Part shown: positions 9,398-17,333 of the stretch, piece by piece | Layout of the letters: each line of letters starts with the position of its first letter | Numbering within the stretch: the first letter of the stretch is position 1 | Assembly (NCBI GenBank): GCA_964593925.1 | Contig: CAZQKM010000005.1 | Span: 38,733 to 102,732 of the forward strand | Length of the DNA stretch: 64,000 nt | Reading direction: 5' to 3' | Source: Oleidesulfovibrio sp964593925 | GTDB lineage: Bacteria; Desulfobacterota; Desulfovibrionia; Desulfovibrionales; Desulfovibrionaceae | Translations under genes and position numbers: made by a program | Notes under the pieces: generated by a model | What the model was told of the DNA's origin: nothing | The model's database searches: none | Seen by the model: only the letters and a program-made list of their open reading frames with translations

Positions 9398-9991
9398 TTA
9401 GTCTTCCAGCAGTAAGAGGTGCAGTTCAAGGGGGCCATGCGCGCCTAGGGCCAGCGTGCGCTCAATATCCGCTGTACGGCTTGGGCCACTGATGAGTGCA
9501 GTATAGGCAACACCCTGCATCATTTTTTCCAGCAATGGTTCTGCGCTGTAGGAATCGGCAAAAATGAGCGAAACAGGCAGCACAGCGACATGGATTTCGC
9601 TAACCATGGTGGCAAGACGTACATTTTCGCTGTTGGAGTTCAGGACAATAGTGCCGGTTTCGGCAATGCCTGCATCGCACAGGGTAAAGCCCATGTCGAT
9701 GCCTGCCAGGTGGTCGCGCATGTTTTCTTTGAGCAGGCGAATGCCGCGGTTTTGGGCTAGTGTGGCCAGCTTGGCAAACTCTGCGTCGGGCAGGTCCGGG
9801 GCAGCGATAATTTTTTTTGGAGCGGAGTCCGCAGTGTGTGCGCCAGTCGGTATAAGAAGTTGGCAAGGGTCTTTTGTATCGCATAGATCCACAGCGTAGG
9901 TATATGCCTCGTCAAGGGATGAGACTTCTGCCACTGTGGCGGTTACTAATTCAGCTTTTTCACGCATCAGCCGGGACAGGTTTGGGGACAT
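9398..9991 (-). CDS. lutC: LUD-domain protein LutC
   Basis: This 197-residue LutC-type protein is the non-iron-sulfur partner in LUD-dependent lactate oxidation. It shows the family pattern MGFTLCDAGIAETGTIVL and ends in LISGPSRTADIERTLALGAHGP, the classical C-terminal LUD signature. A GGAGAAC ribosome binding site (complement of 9995-10001) precedes the ATG at 9989-9991. It lies immediately upstream of lutB with a 4-base gap, so the two are cotranscribed. The strong terminator after ackA and the 1-kb gap suggest that lutCB has its own promoter. Confidence 0.92.
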   Translation of the reverse strand: MSPNLSRLMREKAELVTATVAEVSSLDEAYTYAVDLCDTKDPCQLLIPTGAHTADSAPKKIIAAPDLPDAEFAKLATLAQNRGIRLLKENMRDHLAGIDMGFTLCDAGIAETGTIVLNSNSENVRLATMVSEIHVAVLPVSLIFADSYSAEPLLEKMMQGVAYTALISGPSRTADIERTLALGAHGPLELHLLLLED

Positions 9992-10530
9992 GTGGTTCTC
10001 CTGACTTAGGGGCTTGGTTTTGTTTGCAGTGCGGGATAGGCCATGGGCACCTCCAGCGCTCGAACAGCGTGTCGGCGTTGTGTAGCGTCCTGCAGTTTCT
10101 GACAGTTAAGAATTTTTTTACGTTGGGGCTTGTGGCGGCGTTATGAAAGCCCACTACGGGGTGCCTCATTGGACACATAGCCACTGGATGCAGACAATAT
10201 GAGCTGTAACCCCGCATGGCTGTTGTCTTCAAAGGCTGTGCAGCGAGGGTAGTGTGGGCAGTTACCTGCGGGGCTGCCTGACGGTAAGCTGGCGAGGCCG
10301 TGAACGCGCACCATGCCAATGGGTTTGTTACGGATGGTGCCAATGCTGTGGGCCAGCCTCCATGCAAGAGTGGTGGCTTTGAGGTATAGATATCTGTTGC
10401 CCCGAAGCTCATTGCTGGGGGGTAAGGTCTGGCAAACAAGGCGGAAGAGATCTGTTTTTTTACATCGCATAACTGTACCCGGGGACTGGCATGGCGCAAG
10501 GTGTTTGCGAGAGCAGGGGCAGCATGGCAG

Positions 10531-10565
10531 CCTGAAAACAGGGCATGCCGTGGCCTGTTTTCAGG
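10531..10565. repeat. Perfect 12-bp inverted repeat in the lutC leader gap
   Basis: CCTGAAAACAGG at 10531-10542 is the exact reverse complement of CCTGTTTTCAGG at 10554-10565, separated by 11 bases. Each half is itself a CTG-A4-CAG element, similar to the CTG-A6-CAG elements upstream of por. No T-run follows on either strand, so an operator or RNA structure is more likely than a terminator. Confidence 0.6.
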
Positions 10566-10859
10566 TCTCTCCATATGCGATGTATGTGGTTGTGCGGTAC
10601 TTTCTGCCGGGGGGCTCACACCCAGGGTGTGAGAGCTTTGGGGCCGCCCTTTGTGGACTGTGCGTATATCCAGGCGCTGTGGGCTGGGACTTACACCAAG
10701 AGGGCAGGCATACGCTACAGAGGCGTTGTTGCTTCTGGAGTTTTTCTGCGGGCGAGGGGCACGCATCTTGTTGGAAGCATCGGCAAAGATGGGGCTGAAG
10801 CGTGTGGCAAAAAGGATAATCTGGCTTTGACGCAGCACTTTGCGTTGCAGCCAACACGT

Positions 10860-10888
10860 CATGGTCACGGAATTTTTTTTTGACCATG
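10860..10888. repeat. 8-bp inverted repeat flanking a T9 tract
   Basis: CATGGTCA (10860-10867) and TGACCATG (10881-10888) are exact complements around a 13-base spacer that contains nine consecutive Ts. It lies about 75 bases beyond the ackA terminator. It could be an operator half-site pair or a hairpin; no gene sits on it. Confidence 0.5.
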
Positions 10889-10961
10889 CTCTCGCGGAAG
10901 CCATATGCAGCCCATTCATACGTGTCGCTCGTTGTTTGACAAAGAAGGTCCGCCAGTGGGG

Positions 10962-11001
10962 TAAAAAAAGTACGGGGCAGAGAAAGAGGTACCTGCCCCA
11001 T
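10962..11001 (-). terminator. Strong intrinsic terminator after ackA
   Basis: On the minus strand the stem GGGGCAG/CTGCCCC (10993-10999 with 10974-10980) is followed by GTAC and a run of seven Ts (complement of 10963-10969). It lies 18 bases after the ackA stop and marks the end of the por-to-ackA operon. Confidence 0.88.
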
Positions 11002-11017
11002 ACATGTTACGCAACAA

Positions 11018-12226
11018 TTATCCTTTTAAGGCGCTGACGGTGGCTTGTGCGATTTCCAGCTCTTCATTGGTGGGAATAACCAGCACTGGCAGCTTAGCGT
11101 CCTTGTGGGCAATGTTACGAGGCTCACTGCGGCGTGTATCGTTTTCTACTGCATTTATGGCAATGCCAAAAGCTTCCATATCGGCACAGACTTCAGCACG
11201 TACGATTTCGTCATTTTCACCGATACCGGCTGTAAATATCAACGCATCCACACGGCCAAGCACGGCATAGAATGCACCAATATATTTTTTGATGCGATAG
11301 TTGAACATATCAAGGGCCAGTTTGGCTTTGGGGTCGCCTTGGGCCACTGCGTCGTGCAGATCACGCATATCGTTCATGCCGCAGATGCCCTTGAGGCCCG
11401 ATTGGTTGTTCAGCAAGGCATTGAGTTGCTCAACATTCAAGCCTTTTTTTTCTATCAACACAGGCACGATGGCAGGATCCACATCACCACATCGGGTGCC
11501 CATCATCAAGCCTTCCAGCGGGGTAAGCCCCATGGTGGTATCAATGCATTTGCCGTTTTGTACAGCGCTCATGGAACAGCCATTACCCAGGTGGCAGGTG
11601 ATAACATTTAATGTTTCCAGTGGCTTGCCGAGGAACTCCGCTGCTTTTTTGGTGACATAGCGGTGGGATGTGCCATGAAATCCGTAGCGCCGTATTTTTA
11701 GTTCCTCATAAAGTTCCAACGGCAGGGGGTACAGGTAGGCTTTTGCGGGCATTGTCTGGTGAAACTCAGTATCAAATACTCCCACTGAAGGCACACCGGG
11801 CAAAAGTTTTTCTGTTACTTCAATACCGGCAAGATTGGCGGGATTGTGCAGCGGGCTCAACGGAGCCTGTTCACGGATAATATTTTTGATTTGTTCATTA
11901 ATTTTGACGGGTTCTTTTATGGCTTCTCCCCCCTGCACTACGCGGTGGCCTATGGCATAGATTTCGGACTTGTCTTTGATGACTCCCTGCTGGGGGTCGG
12001 TAAGCAGCTTCATGACTGTCTCCAGGGCTGCCACATGGTCGGCAAATGGCTGTTCCATGACAACTTTGTTTTCATTATCCATGCCAGGAGCTATTTTGTG
12101 GGTCAGTTTGCCCGCCGGTGCGCCAATACGTTCGACCAGACCGCTACACAGTGCGGTTTCTGTTTGCATGTCGATCAACTGATACTTGCATGAAGAGCTG
12201 CCGGCGTTAAGAACCAAGACGTTCAT
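11018..12226 (-). CDS. ackA: Acetate kinase
   Basis: This 402-residue acetate kinase converts acetyl phosphate and ADP to acetate and ATP, the substrate-level energy yield of lactate oxidation. It has the family start MNVLVLNAGSSSCKYQL, the GRRVQGG-like motif GHRVVQGGE, the RYGFHGTSH signature and HLGNGCSMSA. The length is typical. It lies 41 bases after pta and is the last gene before a strong terminator. Its place at the end of por-lldP-glcD-glcF-pta-ackA fits the pathway order from lactate to acetate. Confidence 0.97.
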   Translation of the reverse strand: MNVLVLNAGSSSCKYQLIDMQTETALCSGLVERIGAPAGKLTHKIAPGMDNENKVVMEQPFADHVAALETVMKLLTDPQQGVIKDKSEIYAIGHRVVQGGEAIKEPVKINEQIKNIIREQAPLSPLHNPANLAGIEVTEKLLPGVPSVGVFDTEFHQTMPAKAYLYPLPLELYEELKIRRYGFHGTSHRYVTKKAAEFLGKPLETLNVITCHLGNGCSMSAVQNGKCIDTTMGLTPLEGLMMGTRCGDVDPAIVPVLIEKKGLNVEQLNALLNNQSGLKGICGMNDMRDLHDAVAQGDPKAKLALDMFNYRIKKYIGAFYAVLGRVDALIFTAGIGENDEIVRAEVCADMEAFGIAINAVENDTRRSEPRNIAHKDAKLPVLVIPTNEELEIAQATVSALKG

Positions 12227-12267
12227 CGGGTATTCCTCTTATGGTTAACTGGGTTATATAGTGTGCC

Positions 12268-14382
12268 CTAGCGTAGGCCCTTTTCTGCCTGCGCTTGAAT
12301 GGCGGTAATGGCGACAGTGTTGACAATGTCGGGTATGAGGCAACCTCGTGACAAATCATTCACAGGTTTGTTCAACCCCTGAAGCACCGGACCAATGGCT
12401 ACGGCATCTGCGGCGCGTTGTACAGCTTTGTATGTATTGTTACCGGTGTTTAGATCGGGGAAGATGAACACCGTAGCTTGCCCGGCAACCTTGCTGTTGG
12501 GCATTTTTGTACGTGCCACCTCAGCATCAATGGCGGCATCATACTGCAACGGTCCTTCCAAAGCCAAGTGAGGTGCGCGTTCTTGAGCAATACGGGTGGC
12601 TTCGATAACCTTTTCCACATCTGCTCCCTTGCCGGAAGAGCCTGTGGAGTATGAAAGCATGGCCACTTTGGGAACAAGGCCGAAAATACGAGCTGTTTCT
12701 GCAGAGCTGAGTGCAATCTCAGCCAGTTGCTCCGCTGTGGGGTTGGGATTAATGGCACAGTCTGCAAATGCATGTACCCGGTCCTTGAGGCACATCAGAA
12801 ACACACTGGACACAATGGATGCACCCGGTTTGGTCTTGATAAACTCAAACGCGGGACGGATGGTATGAGCCGTGGTATTGACCGCACCGGAAACCATGCC
12901 GTCGGCATCGTTTTTGTGTACCATCATGGTGGCATAGTAGGTGGGGTCAACCATGATATCGTGAGCTTGCTCCAGACTGATACCTTTTTTCTTGCGTACC
13001 TCAAAGTATGTTTGCACGTATTCTTTAAAGTTGGGCGCTGTATCGGGCTGCACAATACTTACCCCGGGCAGGCTGATGCCAAGCTCATGGATTTTTTTAT
13101 GTACCTTGTCCACGTCGCCCAGCAGAATGAGGTCTGCCACTCCACGACGTATGAGGATATCGCTGGCTCGCAGGATACGCTCATCAGTTCCTTCGGGCAG
13201 CACAATGCGCATTTTATGCTGCTTGGCCTGCTGAATGAGCTCATATTCGAACATTTTTGGGGTGATACGCGTGGAGCGGCTGCTGATGATGCGTTTTCCC
13301 ATTTCCGAGGTATCGACGTTTTGTTCAAACAGGCCGAGGGCAGTGGCGATTTTGCGGTCGTCGCCCGGCGCGATTTTGCCATAGAGTTCGTGCAGAGCCT
13401 GCACGGTAAGGTAGGTATGCTCCTTAACGCTTAAGATGGGCACGGGTACGCCTGTCCAGCCCTCAATGAGGCGGTGCACGTTGGGGGCAGGTTCAATACC
13501 TCCGGTGAGAAGAATACCAGAAATATCGGGGTATGAGTATGACAGGCGCGAGGCAAGACTGGCCAAGATGATATCTGAGCGGTCTCCGGGAGTAATAACC
13601 AGAATGCCCTGGCCGAGGTAGTCGAGGAAGTTACTTACCTGCATGGCGGCGATGATATAGTCATCCGCCAGCGTATCCATTCTGCCATGGCCATAGAGCA
13701 CGGAAGCCCCCAACCATTTTTGCACATCGGCCATGGTGGGCTTGGCAAGGGCGGGTTCTTCGGGAAGCACGTAGACATCAAGATGCTCGGTGCAGGTACC
13801 TTTGCAGCGAACATTCTTGATGATGGCCTGCTTTTCTTCCTCCGTAACGCTGGTACGGTTGACCACGGCAGCGACAACATCAAGATTTTTTTCGTCCAAT
13901 TGGTCAATGGTAATCTGCGTGGAGCCTATGATTTCTTCCGCGGTTTTGCCAAACCCGTTACCCACCATCAACACGGGGCAGCCAAGGTTACTGGCAATGT
14001 CAGCGTTTAGGTCAAACTCAAACGCAGCGTCTTTTCCTAAAAAGTCTGTACCCTCGCACAGGATAAAGTCATATTCTGCCTCAAGCGCTTTGTATTTATT
14101 GAGAATGTTTTCAAGTAATGTCGCACGTTGACCGTTGTGAATCAGCTCTTTGGCTTCATCCAGCGTATAAGCATAGGCCATTTCATATGGAACACTCAAC
14201 CCGAAATGCTTGATGATCAGGTCAATATCATGGTCTGCTGTTTCCCTGCCACTGGCATTGATGATGGGACGAAAGAAAGCCACATTACGGACATGGCGGA
14301 GTAACATCTGCATTACTCCAAGTACAATTGCTGATTTACCGCTTCTGGACTCCGTCGCTGTTAGGTATAAATTGCCTGGCAC
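12268..14382 (-). CDS. pta: Phosphate acetyltransferase (long form)
   Basis: This 704-residue long-form Pta converts acetyl-CoA and phosphate to acetyl phosphate for acetate kinase. The N-terminal region is BioD-like, with a P-loop-like start (LTATESRSGKSAIVLG), followed by a DRTGG domain. The C-terminal catalytic PTA domain has KMRIVLPEGTDERIL, DADGMVSGAVNTTAHTIRPA, MLSYSTGSSGKG and a VFIFPDLNTGNN block. The length matches E. coli-type Pta. Two hairpins lie between it and glcF upstream, and ackA follows after 41 bases. Confidence 0.97.
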   Translation of the reverse strand: MPGNLYLTATESRSGKSAIVLGVMQMLLRHVRNVAFFRPIINASGRETADHDIDLIIKHFGLSVPYEMAYAYTLDEAKELIHNGQRATLLENILNKYKALEAEYDFILCEGTDFLGKDAAFEFDLNADIASNLGCPVLMVGNGFGKTAEEIIGSTQITIDQLDEKNLDVVAAVVNRTSVTEEEKQAIIKNVRCKGTCTEHLDVYVLPEEPALAKPTMADVQKWLGASVLYGHGRMDTLADDYIIAAMQVSNFLDYLGQGILVITPGDRSDIILASLASRLSYSYPDISGILLTGGIEPAPNVHRLIEGWTGVPVPILSVKEHTYLTVQALHELYGKIAPGDDRKIATALGLFEQNVDTSEMGKRIISSRSTRITPKMFEYELIQQAKQHKMRIVLPEGTDERILRASDILIRRGVADLILLGDVDKVHKKIHELGISLPGVSIVQPDTAPNFKEYVQTYFEVRKKKGISLEQAHDIMVDPTYYATMMVHKNDADGMVSGAVNTTAHTIRPAFEFIKTKPGASIVSSVFLMCLKDRVHAFADCAINPNPTAEQLAEIALSSAETARIFGLVPKVAMLSYSTGSSGKGADVEKVIEATRIAQERAPHLALEGPLQYDAAIDAEVARTKMPNSKVAGQATVFIFPDLNTGNNTYKAVQRAADAVAIGPVLQGLNKPVNDLSRGCLIPDIVNTVAITAIQAQAEKGLR

Positions 14383-14408
14383 ATTGGACTCCTTGCATGT
14401 CCGTTATA

Positions 14409-14502
14409 GCTGTTCGGCGCGGGCTTGCCGAACAGCGGGGTCGGAGGAATACACCTCGCGGCCCTGGTAAGGACCGGCACATGGCAGGTTGCCGTGTGCC
14501 GG
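14409..14502 (-). other. Two hairpins in the glcF-pta junction
   Basis: GCTGTTCGGC (14409-14418) pairs perfectly with GCCGAACAGC (14427-14436), and CCGGCACA (14474-14481) with TGTGCCGG (14495-14502). Neither is followed by a T-run on the minus strand. They look like RNA processing or stabilising structures inside the operon rather than terminators. Confidence 0.55.
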
Positions 14503-14513
14503 CGGGTTATGGC

Positions 14514-15806
14514 CTAATCGAGCGTTTCGGCATATATCTCAATGCAATGTTTTACCTGTATGTCGTCATCATGTTGTGACAACGCGTCAACGAGCTGCAT
14601 CATACAGGCTGGGCATGCAGTTGCAACCACCTGCGCCCCGGAGGCAACGATGTTGTCGCGTTTGCGGTGTCCAATCTGGCTTGACAGGTCGTAATGTTGC
14701 AGGTTGAACGTACCGCCACAGCCACAGCATCGGTCTGCCTCGTTCATTTCTACCAATGTATGGTTTTTGTTCATACGCAACAGATCACGGGGCTGTGCGT
14801 AGACTCCCAGTGACTTTTTCAGGTGGCATGGATCGTGATATGTCACCCTGGTCTCACCTGGAGACTCTTCTTCGGGCCTTACGCCCAGGATGTCCACCAC
14901 AAATTGGCTGATATCCATGGTTTTTGCGGCATATTCTGTAATACGCTGTTTCACGTCTTCAGAGTAGCCCTGCTCCATATGGCTCCACAGCTCTTTTATG
15001 GCCGATACACAGGATGCACAGGGCGAGACGATATAGTCGAATTCGCTCTTGGAGAACAGGTCTACATTGTACCTGACAACCTTGTCATATGCGGCTCTAT
15101 CACCTGACGAGAGTGCGGGCAGGCCGCAGCATGCCTGGGCATCTGGCATATACACGCCCACGCCGTGGTGCTGAAAGACCTTGAGGCATGCTTCAGCCAT
15201 AGCTGTGTACATTTTGTCGCCAAGGCAGCCGGGGTAAAACAAAACCTTTAGACCACTTTCACCCTTGGGCGTATCCATGGCCTGGTGTTTTTTGTGCAAC
15301 GGTGTCTTGGCCAGTGGTGAAAAGTGCCGGGGCCCAATGAAGGGTGATAGTATTTTGGAACACGAGGACCCCAGTGAGGGGTTGGCCTGTGTACTAAATA
15401 CTCCCTGCACATTGGCACCCATCGACAACAGTTTGTTAAAAAACTGAGGATTGCTCACAAGGCCGCGCAAGATAAGTTTCTTGATGGGGGAAAGCCCCCT
15501 ATAGGCAGTGATGATCAGCCGAGCACGCAGGAATATATCCATGATCTGTACGCCGGACGGACAGTTTACCGCACAGGATCCGCACAGCAGGCATCTGTGT
15601 AGCCGCTCTTGCACGCTCTTTGGGTCTTTGATCATTTCATGGGCAAGATTTTCAAGCAGGGCGATCTTGCCGCGAGTGACATCAGCTTCGCGCATGGTTT
15701 CGGCAAATACCGGACATACGGATTGGCACATGCCGCACCGCATGCAGGCCACCATGCTGTCGTCTAACTCTTTGAGCATCTCGGCAAGTTTTTTCAGATC
15801 CATCAT
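14514..15806 (-). CDS. glcF: (Fe-S)-binding subunit of glycolate/lactate oxidase, GlcF-like
   Basis: This 430-residue iron-sulfur subunit accepts electrons from the GlcD flavoprotein during lactate oxidation. The start is ATG 15804-15806, 4 bases after the glcD stop. The frame extends upstream into glcD, but those codons are not needed. Two ferredoxin motifs, CMRCGMCQSVCPVF and CLLCGSCAVNCPSG, occupy the N-terminal 100 residues. Two CCG domains follow, with ACCGLPAL and RCCGCGGTF motifs and the CHLKKSLGV and CPACMMQL elements. The GlcF-type domain order matches the partner of D-lactate dehydrogenase in Desulfovibrio. Confidence 0.92.
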   Translation of the reverse strand: MMDLKKLAEMLKELDDSMVACMRCGMCQSVCPVFAETMREADVTRGKIALLENLAHEMIKDPKSVQERLHRCLLCGSCAVNCPSGVQIMDIFLRARLIITAYRGLSPIKKLILRGLVSNPQFFNKLLSMGANVQGVFSTQANPSLGSSCSKILSPFIGPRHFSPLAKTPLHKKHQAMDTPKGESGLKVLFYPGCLGDKMYTAMAEACLKVFQHHGVGVYMPDAQACCGLPALSSGDRAAYDKVVRYNVDLFSKSEFDYIVSPCASCVSAIKELWSHMEQGYSEDVKQRITEYAAKTMDISQFVVDILGVRPEEESPGETRVTYHDPCHLKKSLGVYAQPRDLLRMNKNHTLVEMNEADRCCGCGGTFNLQHYDLSSQIGHRKRDNIVASGAQVVATACPACMMQLVDALSQHDDDIQVKHCIEIYAETLD

Positions 15807-15810
15807 GATA

Positions 15811-17193
15811 TTAGGCTCCGAGGATTTTGCCGGGATTGAGAATGTTGTTGGGGTCAATGGCCCGTTTCATGTTTAAGGAAAAGTCAAGGGTCGCCTTGGA
15901 GGTTTCCTTTTCCATCCACTTGGATTTTGCTATGCCAATACCATGCTCGCCGGATAAGGTACCTTGCAGCGAGAGTGCCACTTCAAAGATTTCATCCACG
16001 GCCTGCTCCACACGTTCAAATTCCTTTTTGTCTCGACGGTCACACAATATGGTGGGGTGCAGATTGCCGTCGCCCGCATGGCCAAATGTGCCAATATCAA
16101 TTTGATACTTGGTACCGATATCGTTGATGGCTTTGACCATGGCCGGAATTTGTGACCGGGGTACAGTGGCATCCTCCAACACTGTTGTGGGTTTGGCTCG
16201 AGCCAGTGCGGGCAAAGCGTTGCGGCGGGCTTCCCATAGTTTGAATTTTTCTTCTGCGTTTTCGGCCTCTTTGATATCCGCACCGGTGGCTTTAAGCACT
16301 TCTTTCACGCGGGTGGCATCATCTTCTACTTGCCCCGGGTGGCCATCAACTTCAATGAGCAGAATGGCTTGAGCATCTACCGGCAAACCTGCTTTGGTGT
16401 AGTCTTCTACATAGCGTATGCTGGCCTGGTCCATGAATTCCAGGGTGCAGGGAACCACATGCGCTGCAATGATACCGGCAACTGCTTCAGAAGCCTTGTT
16501 AATATCGTCAAAGACAGCCATCATGGCTTTGGAGGCTCGCGGCGGGGGGACCAGTTTCAAAATTATTTCGCTGAATACACCCAGTGTGCCTTCAGAAGCG
16601 TTCATCAGTCCGGCAAGGTTGTACCCGGTTACGCATTTGACAGTACGTGAGCCTGTTTTCACCAGGCCGCCATTCACGTCAAAAAAATCAAGTCCCATGA
16701 CATAGTCTTTGGTTACGCCGTACTTCAGGCCGCGTAGCCCACCTGCGTTTTCCGCCACATTGCCTGCAATGGTAGAGACAGCCTGTGAACCGGGATCAGG
16801 GGGGTAAAAAAGGCCGCGCTTGGCTACCTCAGCAGCAAATTGTGCTGTGATAACACCGGGCTGTACGACGGCATAGAGGTCTTGTTCGTTAATTTCAAGG
16901 ATTTTGGTCAGACCGTTTGTCAGCAGTACGATACCGTTACGCGGAGCGGGTATGGTACCACCGGACAAGTTTGTTCCGGCCCCGCGCACAGTAAGGGGCA
17001 GGCCATTTTCGTTACACAACCTGACTACGGGTCCGATGTGTTCTGTTTGCATGGGGCGTGCAACCAGTGAAGGAACAACAGGTTCAAGCACGGCCGCGTC
17101 GTAGGAGTAACATTGCCTGTCTGCCTCGTTTTCAAAAACATTGTCATTACCCACAATTGCTTTGAATTCTTTTATAAGGGACTTACTAAGCAT
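15811..17193 (-). CDS. glcD: FAD-linked D-lactate/glycolate dehydrogenase, GlcD-like
   Basis: This 460-residue flavoprotein oxidises a 2-hydroxy acid, here most likely D-lactate, to pyruvate. The N-terminal FAD_binding_4 domain shows LPLTVRGAGTNLSGGTIP and the PPDPGSQAVSTIAGNVAENAGG block with YGVTKDYVMGL. The C-terminal FAD-oxidase domain has GTFGHAGDGNLHPTI and GTLSGEHGIGIAK near the end. The sequence ends in the typical LNPGKILGA. The gene is directly followed by glcF and preceded by lldP across a hairpin. The assignment as lactate rather than glycolate dehydrogenase rests on the neighbouring permease and POR genes. Confidence 0.95.
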   Translation of the reverse strand: MLSKSLIKEFKAIVGNDNVFENEADRQCYSYDAAVLEPVVPSLVARPMQTEHIGPVVRLCNENGLPLTVRGAGTNLSGGTIPAPRNGIVLLTNGLTKILEINEQDLYAVVQPGVITAQFAAEVAKRGLFYPPDPGSQAVSTIAGNVAENAGGLRGLKYGVTKDYVMGLDFFDVNGGLVKTGSRTVKCVTGYNLAGLMNASEGTLGVFSEIILKLVPPPRASKAMMAVFDDINKASEAVAGIIAAHVVPCTLEFMDQASIRYVEDYTKAGLPVDAQAILLIEVDGHPGQVEDDATRVKEVLKATGADIKEAENAEEKFKLWEARRNALPALARAKPTTVLEDATVPRSQIPAMVKAINDIGTKYQIDIGTFGHAGDGNLHPTILCDRRDKKEFERVEQAVDEIFEVALSLQGTLSGEHGIGIAKSKWMEKETSKATLDFSLNMKRAIDPNNILNPGKILGA

Positions 17194-17292
17194 GCGTTGT
17201 TGTTTCCTTGTATAAAGTTGCTTGTTTTGTACCTTGCTTGAGATGCGCGCTGCGGCAGAGCTGAAGAGATGCGTTGGGCCGCAGGGTATCTT

Positions 17293-17324
17293 CGGGGGGC
17301 GAAAAAACAGTCTTTCGCCCCCCG
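17293..17324 (-). other. 12-bp perfect hairpin between lldP and glcD
   Basis: CGGGGGGCGAAA (17293-17304) is the exact complement of TTTCGCCCCCCG (17313-17324), with an 8-base loop. It sits just after the lldP stop codon. On the minus strand no T-run follows the stem, so it is better read as an attenuating or 3' end protecting structure within the operon. Confidence 0.65.
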
Positions 17325-17333
17325 GCAGGGTAG

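Larger units (their letters stand above)
9992..10961. other. 1-kb gene-poor gap between ackA terminator and lutC, with two perfect inverted repeats
   Basis: No open frame here looks like a protein; the longest (minus strand 9960-10919) overlaps the lutC start and has non-coding composition. From memory, a small hypothetical gene occupies this position in D. vulgaris, so this may be its decayed remnant. The gap holds two perfect inverted repeats, annotated separately at 10531-10565 and 10860-10888. It must also contain the promoter of lutCB if that unit is independent. Confidence 0.5.

Noticed and set aside
10321..10340. TGGCAC element on the minus strand in the lutC gap as a second sigma-54 promoter
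   Set aside because: The downstream bases give GTAA rather than TTGC and the GC dinucleotide is not at the required spacing.
9960..10919. Minus-strand 319-codon frame between ackA and lutC
   Set aside because: It overlaps the lutC start region, has no ribosome binding site and an unnatural composition rich in Pro, His, Ser and Thr; it is a chance frame in a gap.
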